Shown piece by piece: positions 24,502-32,864 of a stretch of 64,000 nt of DNA. The DNA is taken from the NCBI RefSeq assembly GCF_019947135.1, contig NZ_JAGSHT010000014.1, positions 1 through 64,000 on the forward strand. The letters run 5' to 3'. Made by a program: the position numbers and the translations under genes. Each line of letters begins with the position of its first letter. Within the stretch, counting starts at the first letter, position 1. The DNA is from Occultella gossypii (GTDB lineage Bacteria; Actinomycetota; Actinomycetes; Actinomycetales; Beutenbergiaceae). The notes beneath the pieces were generated by a model. The model worked only from the letters and a program-made list of their open reading frames with translations. It was not told where the DNA came from and did not search any database.

Positions 24502-25611
24502 TCAGGCCCCGAGCTCGGTCTGCTTGCGCCAACGGATGCCGGCGTTGATGAACCCGTCGATATCGCCGTCGAACACCGCGCTGGGGTTCCCGGACTCGTA
24601 CTCGGTCCGGAGGTCCTTGACCATCTGGTACGGCTGCAGCACGTACGAACGCATCTGGTCGCCCCAGGAGGCCTTCACGTCGCCCGCGAGCGCCTTCTTC
24701 GCCGCGCTCTCCTCCGCCTGGCGCTGCAGCAGCAGCCGCGACTGGAGCACCCGCAGGGCGGCGGCACGGTTCTGGATCTGCGACTTCTCGTTCTGCATCG
24801 ACACGACGATGCCGGTGGGGATGTGGGTCATCCGCACGGCCGAGTCGGTCGTGTTGACGCTCTGACCACCCGGGCCCGAGGAGCGGAACACGTCCACCTT
24901 GATCTCGCTCTCGGGGATTTCGACGTGGTCGGTCTGCTCGATGAGCGGGATCACCTCGACGGCCGCGAACGATGTCTGCCGGCGACCCTGGTTGTCGAAC
25001 GGTGAGATCCGCACGAGCCGGTGGGTGCCTGCCTCGACGGACAACGTGCCGAACGCATACGGCGCCTTGATCTCGAACGTGGCGGACTTCAGACCCGCCT
25101 CCTCCGCGTAGGAGGTGTCCAGCACGGCCGCCGGGTAGCCCTTCTGCTCGGCCCAGCGCAGGTACATCCGCATGAGCATCTCGGCGAAGTCGGCGGCGTC
25201 GACGCCACCGGCCCCGGCGCGGACGGTGATCACGGCCTCACGCTGGTCGTACTCGCCGGAGAGCAGGGTGCGGATCTCCAGGTCGCTGAGAGCGTCGTGG
25301 ATCTTGGTCAGTTCCGCTTCGGCCTCGGCGAGGGTGTCGGCGTCGTCCTCCTCCTCGGCGAGCTCGACGAGGGCACCGAGGTCCTCGATGCGCTCACCCA
25401 GCTTGTCGAGGCGCTCCAGATCCGTCTGCGCGTGGGACAACTGGCTGGTCACCCGCTGGGCGGCGTCCGCGTCGTCCCACAGATCCGGTGCCGCGGCCTC
25501 CTCCGAGAGTTGCGCGATCCGCGCCCTCAGTCCCTCGGGATCGGACACAGCCTTGATCGAGTCGAGGATCTTGGTCAGACCCTGGATCTCCGTCGGGAAG
25601 TCGGTAGCCAC
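24502..25611 (-). CDS. prfB: peptide chain release factor 2
   Basis: This 369-residue release factor recognises UGA and UAA stops. The codon-recognition motif SPF is at 203-205 ([10 protein letters not shown]) and the catalytic GGQ at 248-250 (SGPGGQSVN). The UGA frameshift used to autoregulate prfB in many bacteria is absent, as is usual in actinobacteria. The GTG start is chosen because TAACCT lies 8 nt upstream, a leaderless arrangement, and because the resulting protein starts in the expected place. It heads the conserved prfB-ftsE-ftsX block. Confidence 0.96.
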   Translation of the reverse strand: MATDFPTEIQGLTKILDSIKAVSDPEGLRARIAQLSEEAAAPDLWDDADAAQRVTSQLSHAQTDLERLDKLGERIEDLGALVELAEEEDDADTLAEAEAELTKIHDALSDLEIRTLLSGEYDQREAVITVRAGAGGVDAADFAEMLMRMYLRWAEQKGYPAAVLDTSYAEEAGLKSATFEIKAPYAFGTLSVEAGTHRLVRISPFDNQGRRQTSFAAVEVIPLIEQTDHVEIPESEIKVDVFRSSGPGGQSVNTTDSAVRMTHIPTGIVVSMQNEKSQIQNRAAALRVLQSRLLLQRQAEESAAKKALAGDVKASWGDQMRSYVLQPYQMVKDLRTEYESGNPSAVFDGDIDGFINAGIRWRKQTELGA

Positions 25612-25622
25612 AATCCGCAAGG

Positions 25623-26120
25623 TTACGCGATGTCCACCCAGCCCTCGCCGGAGTCCGCTGGAGCCGGCCCGAGCAGGTGTTGGTACCGGTCCCGGCCCGG
25701 GCGAAGCCAGGGCCACCGACCGTCATGGTCGGCCCAGACGAGTTGCAGCGCGGGAACCACCCGCCGGTCCGGACCCCCGTAGATCTCCTGCGCCCAGATC
25801 AGGCGGCGCGGACTCCAGACCTCGATCAGCTGGTAGGGATGCGGCCGGCCTGCACCGATGACCTCACCAGCCGAGAGCCTGCGCCCGTCCCGGATCTCGA
25901 CACCGAGATCGTTCAGGACCGGGGTGGCGTCGCGGACGGCCAGTCCGCTGATCACGAGTTCCGGATGCCCGTGGTAGCGGGTCAACCCGATCGTGTACGC
26001 CATCGGCGGGCTCGCCGGGCCGGCTCCGACTGTGCAGATGGCCCACCCGTGTTCCTTGATCAGTCCCACCCAGTGCGCCCGGATCTCTGCGTCCGTCATC
26101 CCTTGGCACTTCAGGCACAT
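25623..26120 (-). CDS. DUF4262 family protein
   Basis: This 165-residue protein has the DUF4262 pattern: an MCLKCQGM start, [37 protein letters not shown], and a C-terminal [21 protein letters not shown]. The function of the family is unknown. The ATG has a perfect AGGAGG site 4 nt upstream. It ends 11 nt before the prfB start and may be transcribed into it, although prfB has its own leaderless promoter. The two N-terminal cysteines could bind a metal. Confidence 0.85.
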   Translation of the reverse strand: MCLKCQGMTDAEIRAHWVGLIKEHGWAICTVGAGPASPPMAYTIGLTRYHGHPELVISGLAVRDATPVLNDLGVEIRDGRRLSAGEVIGAGRPHPYQLIEVWSPRRLIWAQEIYGGPDRRVVPALQLVWADHDGRWPWLRPGRDRYQHLLGPAPADSGEGWVDIA

Positions 26121-26316
26121 GTTGCCTCCTCGGCTCGCTATCCCTGCACGGTAGAAGTCGGTCAGGCGCCCGCCGAAGTGCGGCCCGAACCCTGTGGACG
26201 ACGGTGCAACCTGGGCCGGGTGTGGACGCCCGAACCTGGATCCAGGGCAGGCCGACGGCCCTCGCCGATGGCATGCTTGGCCGCGAACGCAACCGGCCCG
26301 ACACGGGAGACTCAGC

Positions 26317-26691
26317 ATGATCTTCGGATTCGGCAAGAAGAAGGCGGCGGCAGCACCCAGCCTGGACCTGCGTCGCGATGGCGTCGGGTTCGCCGACGTC
26401 ACCACCGAGGACGAGGTCGACGCGGCGGTGGCCGCGGGGCGGCTGGAGTGGTTCTGGCTCACGGCACCGCAGTTCGGCGGCCCGGAGCTGCCGATGAACC
26501 GGCTCGCCGGGCCACCGGGCGTCGCCGCCGCGAGGGAGTGGATCGACGACCAGATCAGCCTCGCTCTGCAGCGCGGCGAGCAGGTCAGTGGCGGTGGCGA
26601 CATGACCTACGACGACGGCGGCAGCCGGGTGCCGCGGGTCGTCACCTACGACTTCGGCGCCGTCGGGAGATTCGTCCTCAACTTCTGGTGA
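26317..26691 (+). CDS. hypothetical protein, 124 residues
   Basis: A small soluble protein (MIFGFGKKKAAAAPSLDLRR...) with no family recognised. The body is acidic and contains LEWFWLTAPQFGGPELPMNRL and a C-terminal TYDFGAVGRFVLNFW, which suggest a compact domain. GGGAGA lies 6 nt before the ATG. It is divergent from the DUF4262 gene and is followed by an alpha/beta hydrolase with its own leaderless promoter. Confidence 0.65.
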   Translation: MIFGFGKKKAAAAPSLDLRRDGVGFADVTTEDEVDAAVAAGRLEWFWLTAPQFGGPELPMNRLAGPPGVAAAREWIDDQISLALQRGEQVSGGGDMTYDDGGSRVPRVVTYDFGAVGRFVLNFW

Positions 26692-26759
26692 CCGAGGTCC
26701 CTCGCCTGTTCTCCGGCCAAAAGACCCGACGCGTCGTCCGGGCGACCTACGCTGCCGAC

Positions 26760-27599
26760 ATGCAGACCTTCGACGGCCGTGACGGCACCCGGCTCGCCTA
26801 CCATCGCGCCGGTGCGGGTGAGCCGCTGATCTGCCTGCCCGGTGGCCCGATGCAGGCCTCGGCCTACCTCGGCGACCTCGGCGGGCTGTCCGACCATCGT
26901 GCGCTGGTGCTGCTGGACCTGCGTGGCACCGGAGCGTCCGAGGTGCCGCGGGATGCGGCCACCTACCGGTGCGATCGACAGGTCGAGGACGTCGAGGCGC
27001 TGCGCGTGGACCTGGCGCTCGATCGGATCGACCTGCTCGCGCACTCGGCCGGCGCGAGCCTGGCCCTGTTGTACGCCGCCCGGCACCCGGAGCGGATCAG
27101 GCACCTCGTCCTGGTCAACCCCAGCCCACGCGCGCTCGCCGTTGACGTCAGCGACGCCGACCGGCGCGAACGGGCCGAGCTGCGTCGAAGCGAACCCTGG
27201 TTCCCCGGGGCGTGGGCAGCCTTCGAGCGGATCTGGTCCGGCGAACCCACGGCCGCCGACTGGACGGCGATCACACCGTTCACCTACGGCCGCTGGGACC
27301 ACGACGCTCGGGCGCATGCGGCGCTCGCGGACCGGCAGCGCAATGATGAGGCCGCCGCGATCTACTACGGCGCCGGTGCGATCGACCCGATCGCGCTCCG
27401 GACCGAGCTCGCGGAGGTGCCGTTCCCCACGCTGGTCGTGGCCGGTGAGTTCGACGTCGCCCTGCCGCCACGCTGCGCCGCCGAGTTTGCCACGGTGTTC
27501 CCCGATGCCGAGCTGCTCGTCCAACCGCGCGCCGGACACTTCCCCTGGCTCGACGACCCCGGCTTGTTCGTCGACCATCTCGTGGGCCATCTGTCCTGA
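26760..27599 (+). CDS. alpha/beta hydrolase (proline iminopeptidase-like)
   Basis: This 279-residue hydrolase shows the oxyanion loop LPGGPMQ, LLDLRGTGASEVP, the nucleophile elbow AHSAGASLA, an Asp in VAGEFDVALPP and the His in RAGHFPW, so the triad is complete. The HGGPG-like loop and the DLRGTG motif recall prolyl aminopeptidases of family S33. The start codon follows a TACGCT box by 6 nt with no ribosome site, the sign of a leaderless transcript. The substrate is unknown. Confidence 0.88.
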   Translation: MQTFDGRDGTRLAYHRAGAGEPLICLPGGPMQASAYLGDLGGLSDHRALVLLDLRGTGASEVPRDAATYRCDRQVEDVEALRVDLALDRIDLLAHSAGASLALLYAARHPERIRHLVLVNPSPRALAVDVSDADRRERAELRRSEPWFPGAWAAFERIWSGEPTAADWTAITPFTYGRWDHDARAHAALADRQRNDEAAAIYYGAGAIDPIALRTELAEVPFPTLVVAGEFDVALPPRCAAEFATVFPDAELLVQPRAGHFPWLDDPGLFVDHLVGHLS

Positions 27600-27684
27600 C
27601 CCCTCAGGACCTCACCGCAGCTGCTCGACTGCCACGATGAACACGAAACGCACCGCGTCAGGTCCCGGCGTAGGCTGACCGCTC

Positions 27685-28977
27685 GTGCCCCGCCTGCTCG
27701 CCGACACCGCCCCGCTGCGGGTCCCGGCGTTCCGGCGGCTGTGGTGGGGCCTGGGCATCTCCAACCTCGGCACCCAGCTGACCGCGGTCGCCGTCGGGCT
27801 CGAGGTCTACTCCCTGACCGGGTCCACCCTCGCCGTCGGCATCCTCGGCATCTGCGCGCTCGTGCCACTCGTGGTGCTGGGCCTGTACGGCGGGGCGCTC
27901 GTGGACCACTTCGACCGCCGCAAGGTGGCGCTGCTCGCCTCCACGGCGCTGCTGGTGGTTACGGCCCTGCTGGCCGCCCAGGCCTGGGCCGGCGTGGAGA
28001 GCGTCGGGGTGCTCTACGCGCTGGTGGCGATGCAGTCCGCGGCGAGCGCGGTGAACAACCCGGCCCGATCCGCGATCATCCCGCGGCTGGTGCCGCCGAC
28101 CCAGCTCGCGGCGGCGAACGCGCTGCAGACCCTGGCCTGGAACGTCGCGTTGACCGGCGGCCCGCTGCTCGGCGCCGCACTCGTGGCGTGGCGGGGCTAC
28201 GAGGTCGCCTACACCCTGGACATGGTGCTGTTCGTGGCGTCGCTGTACGCGCTCTGGCGCCTGCCCGACCTACCGCCGGAGACGCCCGACGGCGCAGCGC
28301 CCGTCGGGCGCAGGGGCGTCGGTCTGTCGTCGGTCCTGGACGGTCTGCGCTACCTCGGCACCCGGCCCAACCTGCGCATGACGTTCCTGCTCGACCTGAG
28401 CGCCATGGTGCTGGCCATGCCCCGGGTGCTGTTCCCCGCCGTCGGGGTGTTGTGGATCGGCGGCGGCGAGGCGACCACCGGCGCACTGACCGCCGCGATC
28501 GCGGTCGGCGCGGTGCTGGCGAGCGCGCTCTCCGGCGGTCTGTCCGCCGTGCGCGCCCAGGGCAAGGTGATCGTCGGCGCGATCTCGGCGTTCGCCGTCG
28601 CCGTCATCGGGTTCGGCGTGGTGTTGCTGCTGGCCGGTGAGACCGATCCGGACACCGTGGTGGTGTGGGCGCTGGTCGCGGCCATCGTGGTGCTCGCGGT
28701 GGCGGGCGCGGCGGACTCGGTGTCCTCGATCTTCCGGCAGACGATCCTGCAGGCCGCGACGCCGGACGCGATGCGCGGCCGGTTGCAGGGCGTGTTCGTG
28801 GTGGTCGTGGCCGGCGGGCCACGCCTGGGCGATGTGGTGGTCGGCGCGCAGGCGTCCTGGTTCGGTGAGGGCGCCGCCGCGGTGATCGGCGGGTGCCTGT
28901 GCCTGCTCGCCGTGGCGGCGCTGGCCGTGACACAGCGCCGGTTCCTCGCCTACGACGGTGCGAACCCGACGGCGTAG
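27685..28977 (+). CDS. MFS exporter, EntS-like
   Basis: This 430-residue major facilitator has twelve hydrophobic segments in the EntS/MFS_3 pattern, beginning LRVPAFRRLWWGLGISNLGTQ. Between segments 2 and 3 it has GALVDHFDRRKV, and in mid-protein AVNNPARSAIIPRLVPPTQL, a family hallmark. Members export siderophores or drugs. The GTG start has no ribosome site but is preceded by TAGGCT at 8 nt, so the mRNA is probably leaderless. The methyltransferase gene downstream has its own promoter. Confidence 0.9.
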   Translation: MPRLLADTAPLRVPAFRRLWWGLGISNLGTQLTAVAVGLEVYSLTGSTLAVGILGICALVPLVVLGLYGGALVDHFDRRKVALLASTALLVVTALLAAQAWAGVESVGVLYALVAMQSAASAVNNPARSAIIPRLVPPTQLAAANALQTLAWNVALTGGPLLGAALVAWRGYEVAYTLDMVLFVASLYALWRLPDLPPETPDGAAPVGRRGVGLSSVLDGLRYLGTRPNLRMTFLLDLSAMVLAMPRVLFPAVGVLWIGGGEATTGALTAAIAVGAVLASALSGGLSAVRAQGKVIVGAISAFAVAVIGFGVVLLLAGETDPDTVVVWALVAAIVVLAVAGAADSVSSIFRQTILQAATPDAMRGRLQGVFVVVVAGGPRLGDVVVGAQASWFGEGAAAVIGGCLCLLAVAALAVTQRRFLAYDGANPTA

Positions 28978-28986
28978 CCTCGAACC

Positions 28987-29601
28987 ATGACGCGCGACGC
29001 CGCCACCACGGACTGGACCGCCTACTACGAGCGCGGCCAGGGACGCACCGCACGCGACCTGGTGCGTCACGGCGCCGAGGCACGGAGCACGCCGGGGCAT
29101 GCGGTGGACCTGGGCTGCGGCGACGGCGCCGAGGCCGCGTGGCTGCTCACCAACGGGTGGCGGGTCACGGCCATCGACCGGACACCGGAGGCGATGCCCC
29201 TGGTCCACCGGAACGCGACGACCGCGCTCGGGCGGGAGCCCGGTCCCCTGCTCACCACCGTGGTGGCCGACCTGGCCGACGCCCCGATCCCGACGGCGGA
29301 CCTGATCCTGGCCAGCGCCAGCCTCCCGTTCGTGCCGGAGCACGCGTTCGAGGGGATGTGGCAGCGGATCCGGGCCGCCCTGGCGGACGGTGGCGTGCTG
29401 GCTGTCAACCTGTTCGGGGTGAACGACTCGTGGGCCCACCCCGAGACCGGCATCGCGAACATGACGTTCCACGACCGGCCCGGCGCGGAGGCACTCTTCG
29501 ACGGGCTCGAGCTGGTCGAACTCACCGAGGTCGAGTACGACGGGCCGTCCGGGGTCGGCCCCAAGCACTGGCACCGGTTCGACGTGATCGCGCGCGGCTG
29601 A
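28987..29601 (+). CDS. class I SAM-dependent methyltransferase
   Basis: This 204-residue enzyme has the SAM-binding motif I VDLGCGDGAEAAWLL (about 39-53), an acidic motif II end (VTAIDRTPEAM) and DLILASASLPFVPE as motif IV. It resembles small tellurite-resistance TehB-like methyltransferases. The ATG follows TAGCCT by 6 nt (leaderless). It converges on the VOC gene with a 15-nt gap. The methyl acceptor is unknown. Confidence 0.88.
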   Translation: MTRDAATTDWTAYYERGQGRTARDLVRHGAEARSTPGHAVDLGCGDGAEAAWLLTNGWRVTAIDRTPEAMPLVHRNATTALGREPGPLLTTVVADLADAPIPTADLILASASLPFVPEHAFEGMWQRIRAALADGGVLAVNLFGVNDSWAHPETGIANMTFHDRPGAEALFDGLELVELTEVEYDGPSGVGPKHWHRFDVIARG

Positions 29602-29616
29602 GCAGCGCCGGCCGGT

Positions 29617-30042
29617 TCAGGTCCGCGCCGGCTGGTAGGACTCGTACCGCTGCAGCCAGGCCGCGCGCACCTGCGGCGAGTGGGCGTCCTGGACGCAGAA
29701 CTCGTTCCCTTCCGGATCCGCCATCACGACCCACGGCCGGTCCTCGCCATGGCCGACGTCCACCCGGGTGGCCCCCAGCCCTTCCAGGCGCGCCACCTCG
29801 GCGTCCCGGTCCTCGGGTCGCAGGTCCAGATGCAGCCGGTTCTTGCTCGTCTTGGGCTCCGGGACCTTGATGAACAGCAGGTCGGCCACGACGCAGTCCT
29901 CCCGACTCCCCTCCGACGGCTCGACCACCCACTCGGGATCGGTGTCCCGGCTGATCACCCAGTCGAGGGCCTCCGCCCAGAACCGGGCCAGCGGCCCGGG
30001 GTCGTGACAGTCGACGACGAGTGCACCGATGCGCAGTCCCAT
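29617..30042 (-). CDS. VOC-family (glyoxalase-like) protein
   Basis: This 141-residue protein has two beta-alpha-beta-beta-beta halves typical of vicinal oxygen chelate enzymes. It begins IGALVVDCHDPGPLARFWAEAL, has NRLHLDLRPEDRDAEVARLEGLGA in the middle, and VMADPEGNEFCV near the end. The H and E positions used as metal ligands are present. Related proteins are often annotated as glyoxalase-like domain proteins without a known reaction. TACGGT lies 6 nt before the ATG, another leaderless start. Confidence 0.85.
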   Translation of the reverse strand: MGLRIGALVVDCHDPGPLARFWAEALDWVISRDTDPEWVVEPSEGSREDCVVADLLFIKVPEPKTSKNRLHLDLRPEDRDAEVARLEGLGATRVDVGHGEDRPWVVMADPEGNEFCVQDAHSPQVRAAWLQRYESYQPART

Positions 30043-30115
30043 GGGGCCACCGTAGGCGCGACCTGCGCGGACGGTCGAGGAGTTTTCGGGTGGCGGTCGC
30101 TCGGCCGCGATGACC

Positions 30116-30946
30116 TCAGCGAAGTGCCGAACTCAGCGCCTCGCGCTCCTCAAGCAGCCACGCATGGGTGACGAGGATCGTCTCCCCCACACCCTCGTCC
30201 CACATCCGCGCCCAACCGCCGCCCTTGGTCCGGGCGGCGTGCTCCATGGCGAGGTAGGACCGGGCGAACCGGCGGTCGAGGACCTCCACCAGGTGCAGCC
30301 GCTCGGAGCGGTCCAGGCCGTAGGCCTCGGCGAAGATCCGCATCCGGCGCCCGGTGTCGACGTCGGCCAGGGCCGGGTCGCGCCGCTCGGGCGGCCGCAC
30401 CGGGGCCCAGTACAGTAGCGTGGTGGCGACGTCGAGGAGGCGGGTGGACGGCCCGGCCATGTCGAAGTCGATCAGCGCCACCGGCCGGCCCTCGGAGAAG
30501 ATGACATTCTCGATCGTGACGTCGTTGTGCCCGATCACGTCGGGAGCATCGAAGACGCGTGGGACGCCGTCGAACTCGATGCGCTCGGGCCAGCTCACGC
30601 CGTCGGGCAGTGGCACGTCCGCCGAGACGTCATGGAGACGGCGCTGCAGGACGGCCAGGTCGACCAGGACGTCCTCGGTCACGGCCCAGCGGTGCACGGG
30701 CCGCCCGCCCATCTCACCGTCGACGAACGTGACCACCTCGCGACCGGCCGCGTCGATGCCGAGGAACCGGGGCGCGCCGTCGAAACCCGTCGCCTCCAGA
30801 TGTGCCAGGTAGGCCTCGACGGCGGGGCTGTGGCCCCCGCGGGGTCGGCGCACCGTGGCGCCCTTGCGGACCAGCCCGTCGCTGACGTCGCCGCCGAGCA
30901 GCGGCACCTCCGGCTGCCCGGCGGCACCGAAGTCGGTCGAGCTCAC
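30116..30946 (-). CDS. aminoglycoside/choline phosphotransferase-like kinase
   Basis: This 276-residue protein belongs to the APH/choline kinase fold. It shows the catalytic VIGHNDVTIENVIF (HxD-like; the aspartate is in HND) and the metal-binding VALIDFDMAGPSTRLLDVA (DFD). The N-lobe is short, with VRKGATVRRPRGGHS. The family phosphorylates aminoglycosides, choline or other small molecules. Its GTG start overlaps the stop of the aldehyde dehydrogenase gene (GTGA, 30943-30946), so the two are likely co-expressed, although the biochemical link is not clear. Confidence 0.82.
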   Translation of the reverse strand: MSSTDFGAAGQPEVPLLGGDVSDGLVRKGATVRRPRGGHSPAVEAYLAHLEATGFDGAPRFLGIDAAGREVVTFVDGEMGGRPVHRWAVTEDVLVDLAVLQRRLHDVSADVPLPDGVSWPERIEFDGVPRVFDAPDVIGHNDVTIENVIFSEGRPVALIDFDMAGPSTRLLDVATTLLYWAPVRPPERRDPALADVDTGRRMRIFAEAYGLDRSERLHLVEVLDRRFARSYLAMEHAARTKGGGWARMWDEGVGETILVTHAWLLEEREALSSALR

Positions 30947-32439
30947 CGGCGTCGGCGGCGCTCGAGCACCTTGGCGTACCCGGAGATGCCCCGGCGCACG
31001 GCCCTGAGCAGGCGGGTGTCCGACGTCGGCGTCACCAGCGTCGCGAGCGAGACCGGCAGCTCCGATCCGACCACGGCACGCAGGTGGGAGAACGTGTCGA
31101 ACCCGGCCTTGCCGTGGTAGGCGCCCATCCCGGAGCGGCCGACCCCCCCGAACGGGATCCCCGGCAAGGACTGGGAGACCGCGAAGTCGTTGCGGGACAC
31201 GCTGCCCGAGCGGGTCCGCGCGACGAACGCGGCGAACTCCGGGTCGTGCGGGCCGTACCAGGTGGCCACGAGCGGGGCCGGCTTCTCGGCGAGGAGATCG
31301 ATGACGTCATCGACGTCGTCGTAGGTGTGCACGGCCAGGACGGGGCCGAACACCTCCTCGTGGGCGATCTCCATCTCGTCCGTGACCCCGAGGATCACCG
31401 TGGGCGGCAGGATCCGAGCCGCGCGCAGCGCTTCCTCGCCGTCGTCGTCGGAGCGCATCGACCCGATCACCTGCGCGCCCTTGGCGGCGGCGTCCTCGAT
31501 GAGGTTGACCACGCGGTCGTAGGCGGCGTCGTTGATGAGGGTAGTGACCTCGTTCTCCTCGAACATGTCCGGGACCACCCGGCCCCAGGCGTTGAACACC
31601 TCCTGGACGAACGAGCGGGTGGCCAGCTCCGGCACGTACACGTCGTCCGGGGACACGCAGGTCTGGCCGGCGTTGGCGATCCGGGACAGGGCCACCCGTT
31701 CGGCGGCACGGCGCATGGCGGAACGATCCGCGGCGGTCTTCTCGCTGATCACCGCGGGGTTCTTGCCACCGAGCTCGAGCGTGACCGGGGTCAGGTTCTT
31801 CGCGGCGGCGGCCATGATCGCCGAGCCGGTGCGCGCGGACCCGGTGAAGAACAGGTGGTCCAGGTCCAACGAGGCGAACTCGCTCGAGACGGTCACGTCG
31901 CCGGTGAGCACGGCCAGCTCCTCGACGTCGAACGCGTCATGCATCGCGTTCGCGAACACCTCGGAGGTGTTCGGGATGAGCTCGGACATCTTCATCATCA
32001 CCCGGTTGCCGGCCGCGAGGGCGGACAGCGCCGGGATCGCGGTGAGGTTGATCGGGTAGTTCCAGATGCCCATCACGCCGACCACGCCGAGCGGTGACGG
32101 CTGCACCTCGGTGCGCATCCCAGCCAGGCGGCCCGCCGCTCCCCCGACCCGGCCCCACGGATGACGCGGGCGCATCCATGCGCCCACCCTGGCCCGGGTG
32201 AGTTCGGCCTCGATGGCGAGGGTGGTCACGTCGGAGACCAGTGTGGTGATCTCCGGGCGGTGACCGAAGTCCGCCGAGATCGAGGCCACCAGATCGTCCG
32301 CATGGGAGACGACGGCGTGCGCGAACCGGTCGATCCGGTCCCGGCGCAGCGCGGCGGAGGGGGGTCCGTCGCGGTGGAAGGCGGAGCGCTGCAGTTGCAG
32401 CACCTCCGACATCGGGGTAGCGGTGGTGGTCGCGCTCAT
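30943..32439 (-). CDS. aldehyde dehydrogenase (coniferyl/aliphatic type)
   Basis: This 498-residue NAD(P)-dependent dehydrogenase has GVMGIWNYPINLTAIPALSALAAG, FFTGSARTGSAI, the active-site glutamate in LELGGKNP, the catalytic cysteine in NAGQTCVSPD, and EEVFGPVLAV. The short C-terminus and the absence of a long N-terminal extension match the coniferyl aldehyde dehydrogenase group (about 480 residues). ATG 32439 is preceded by GTGGAG at 2-3 nt; the longer frame upstream is unlikely. It shares an intergenic region with the symporter at 32865, in which a large palindrome lies. Confidence 0.92.
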   Translation of the reverse strand: MSATTTATPMSEVLQLQRSAFHRDGPPSAALRRDRIDRFAHAVVSHADDLVASISADFGHRPEITTLVSDVTTLAIEAELTRARVGAWMRPRHPWGRVGGAAGRLAGMRTEVQPSPLGVVGVMGIWNYPINLTAIPALSALAAGNRVMMKMSELIPNTSEVFANAMHDAFDVEELAVLTGDVTVSSEFASLDLDHLFFTGSARTGSAIMAAAAKNLTPVTLELGGKNPAVISEKTAADRSAMRRAAERVALSRIANAGQTCVSPDDVYVPELATRSFVQEVFNAWGRVVPDMFEENEVTTLINDAAYDRVVNLIEDAAAKGAQVIGSMRSDDDGEEALRAARILPPTVILGVTDEMEIAHEEVFGPVLAVHTYDDVDDVIDLLAEKPAPLVATWYGPHDPEFAAFVARTRSGSVSRNDFAVSQSLPGIPFGGVGRSGMGAYHGKAGFDTFSHLRAVVGSELPVSLATLVTPTSDTRLLRAVRRGISGYAKVLERRRRR

Positions 32440-32864
32440 TGCTCCACTGTGCCCCTTTCGGGCGCGAATCGCTAGCGAGCGCGGCCGGAGGCCCTCGACA
32501 CACGTCCCGACTGGAACGTTCACAACTTCTGCTAGGGTCCAGAGCGCCGAAGTTGACGAGTCAACTTCGGGCATTGCTGGTTCGGAACCGACCGGAGCTG
32601 ACCGCCCGCTCGCCACGGCAATGCCGCCCCGCGTCGCCCATATCGGCGCGCAATCGACCCGCGCGCCCCTCCGCCGGCGCGTCGAAGTCCGACCGACCGA
32701 ACGGATGTGATTCTCCGCACCAGCTGACCCGTGTGCGCCCACGGGCGCCCCGGCCCGAGACCTTCGGCCGGTGGCCGCGCACCCGAGTTCGCGCGAGTTC
32801 ACATTCTGTGCTGCCACGCGCCATCGCCCGTTCGATGAATCCCTACTGACGAAGGAGGTGACGC
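32440..32864. promoter_or_regulatory. divergent control region between ALDH and sodium symporter genes
   Basis: This 425-nt region carries no credible gene. It contains the palindrome at 32547-32570, a possible plus-strand -10 box TAGGGT (32533-32538), and a GAAGTTG half-site upstream of the palindrome (32522-32530). Nothing else was recognised up to the strong ribosome site before 32865. Confidence 0.5.
32547..32570. promoter_or_regulatory. 11-bp perfect palindrome (operator candidate)
   Basis: CCGAAGTTGAC-GA-GTCAACTTCGG has 11-bp perfect arms and a 2-nt centre. It starts 8 nt after a possible -10 box, where a repressor would block transcription, and it includes TTGAC in both directions. 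No regulator gene lies next to it. Confidence 0.6.
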
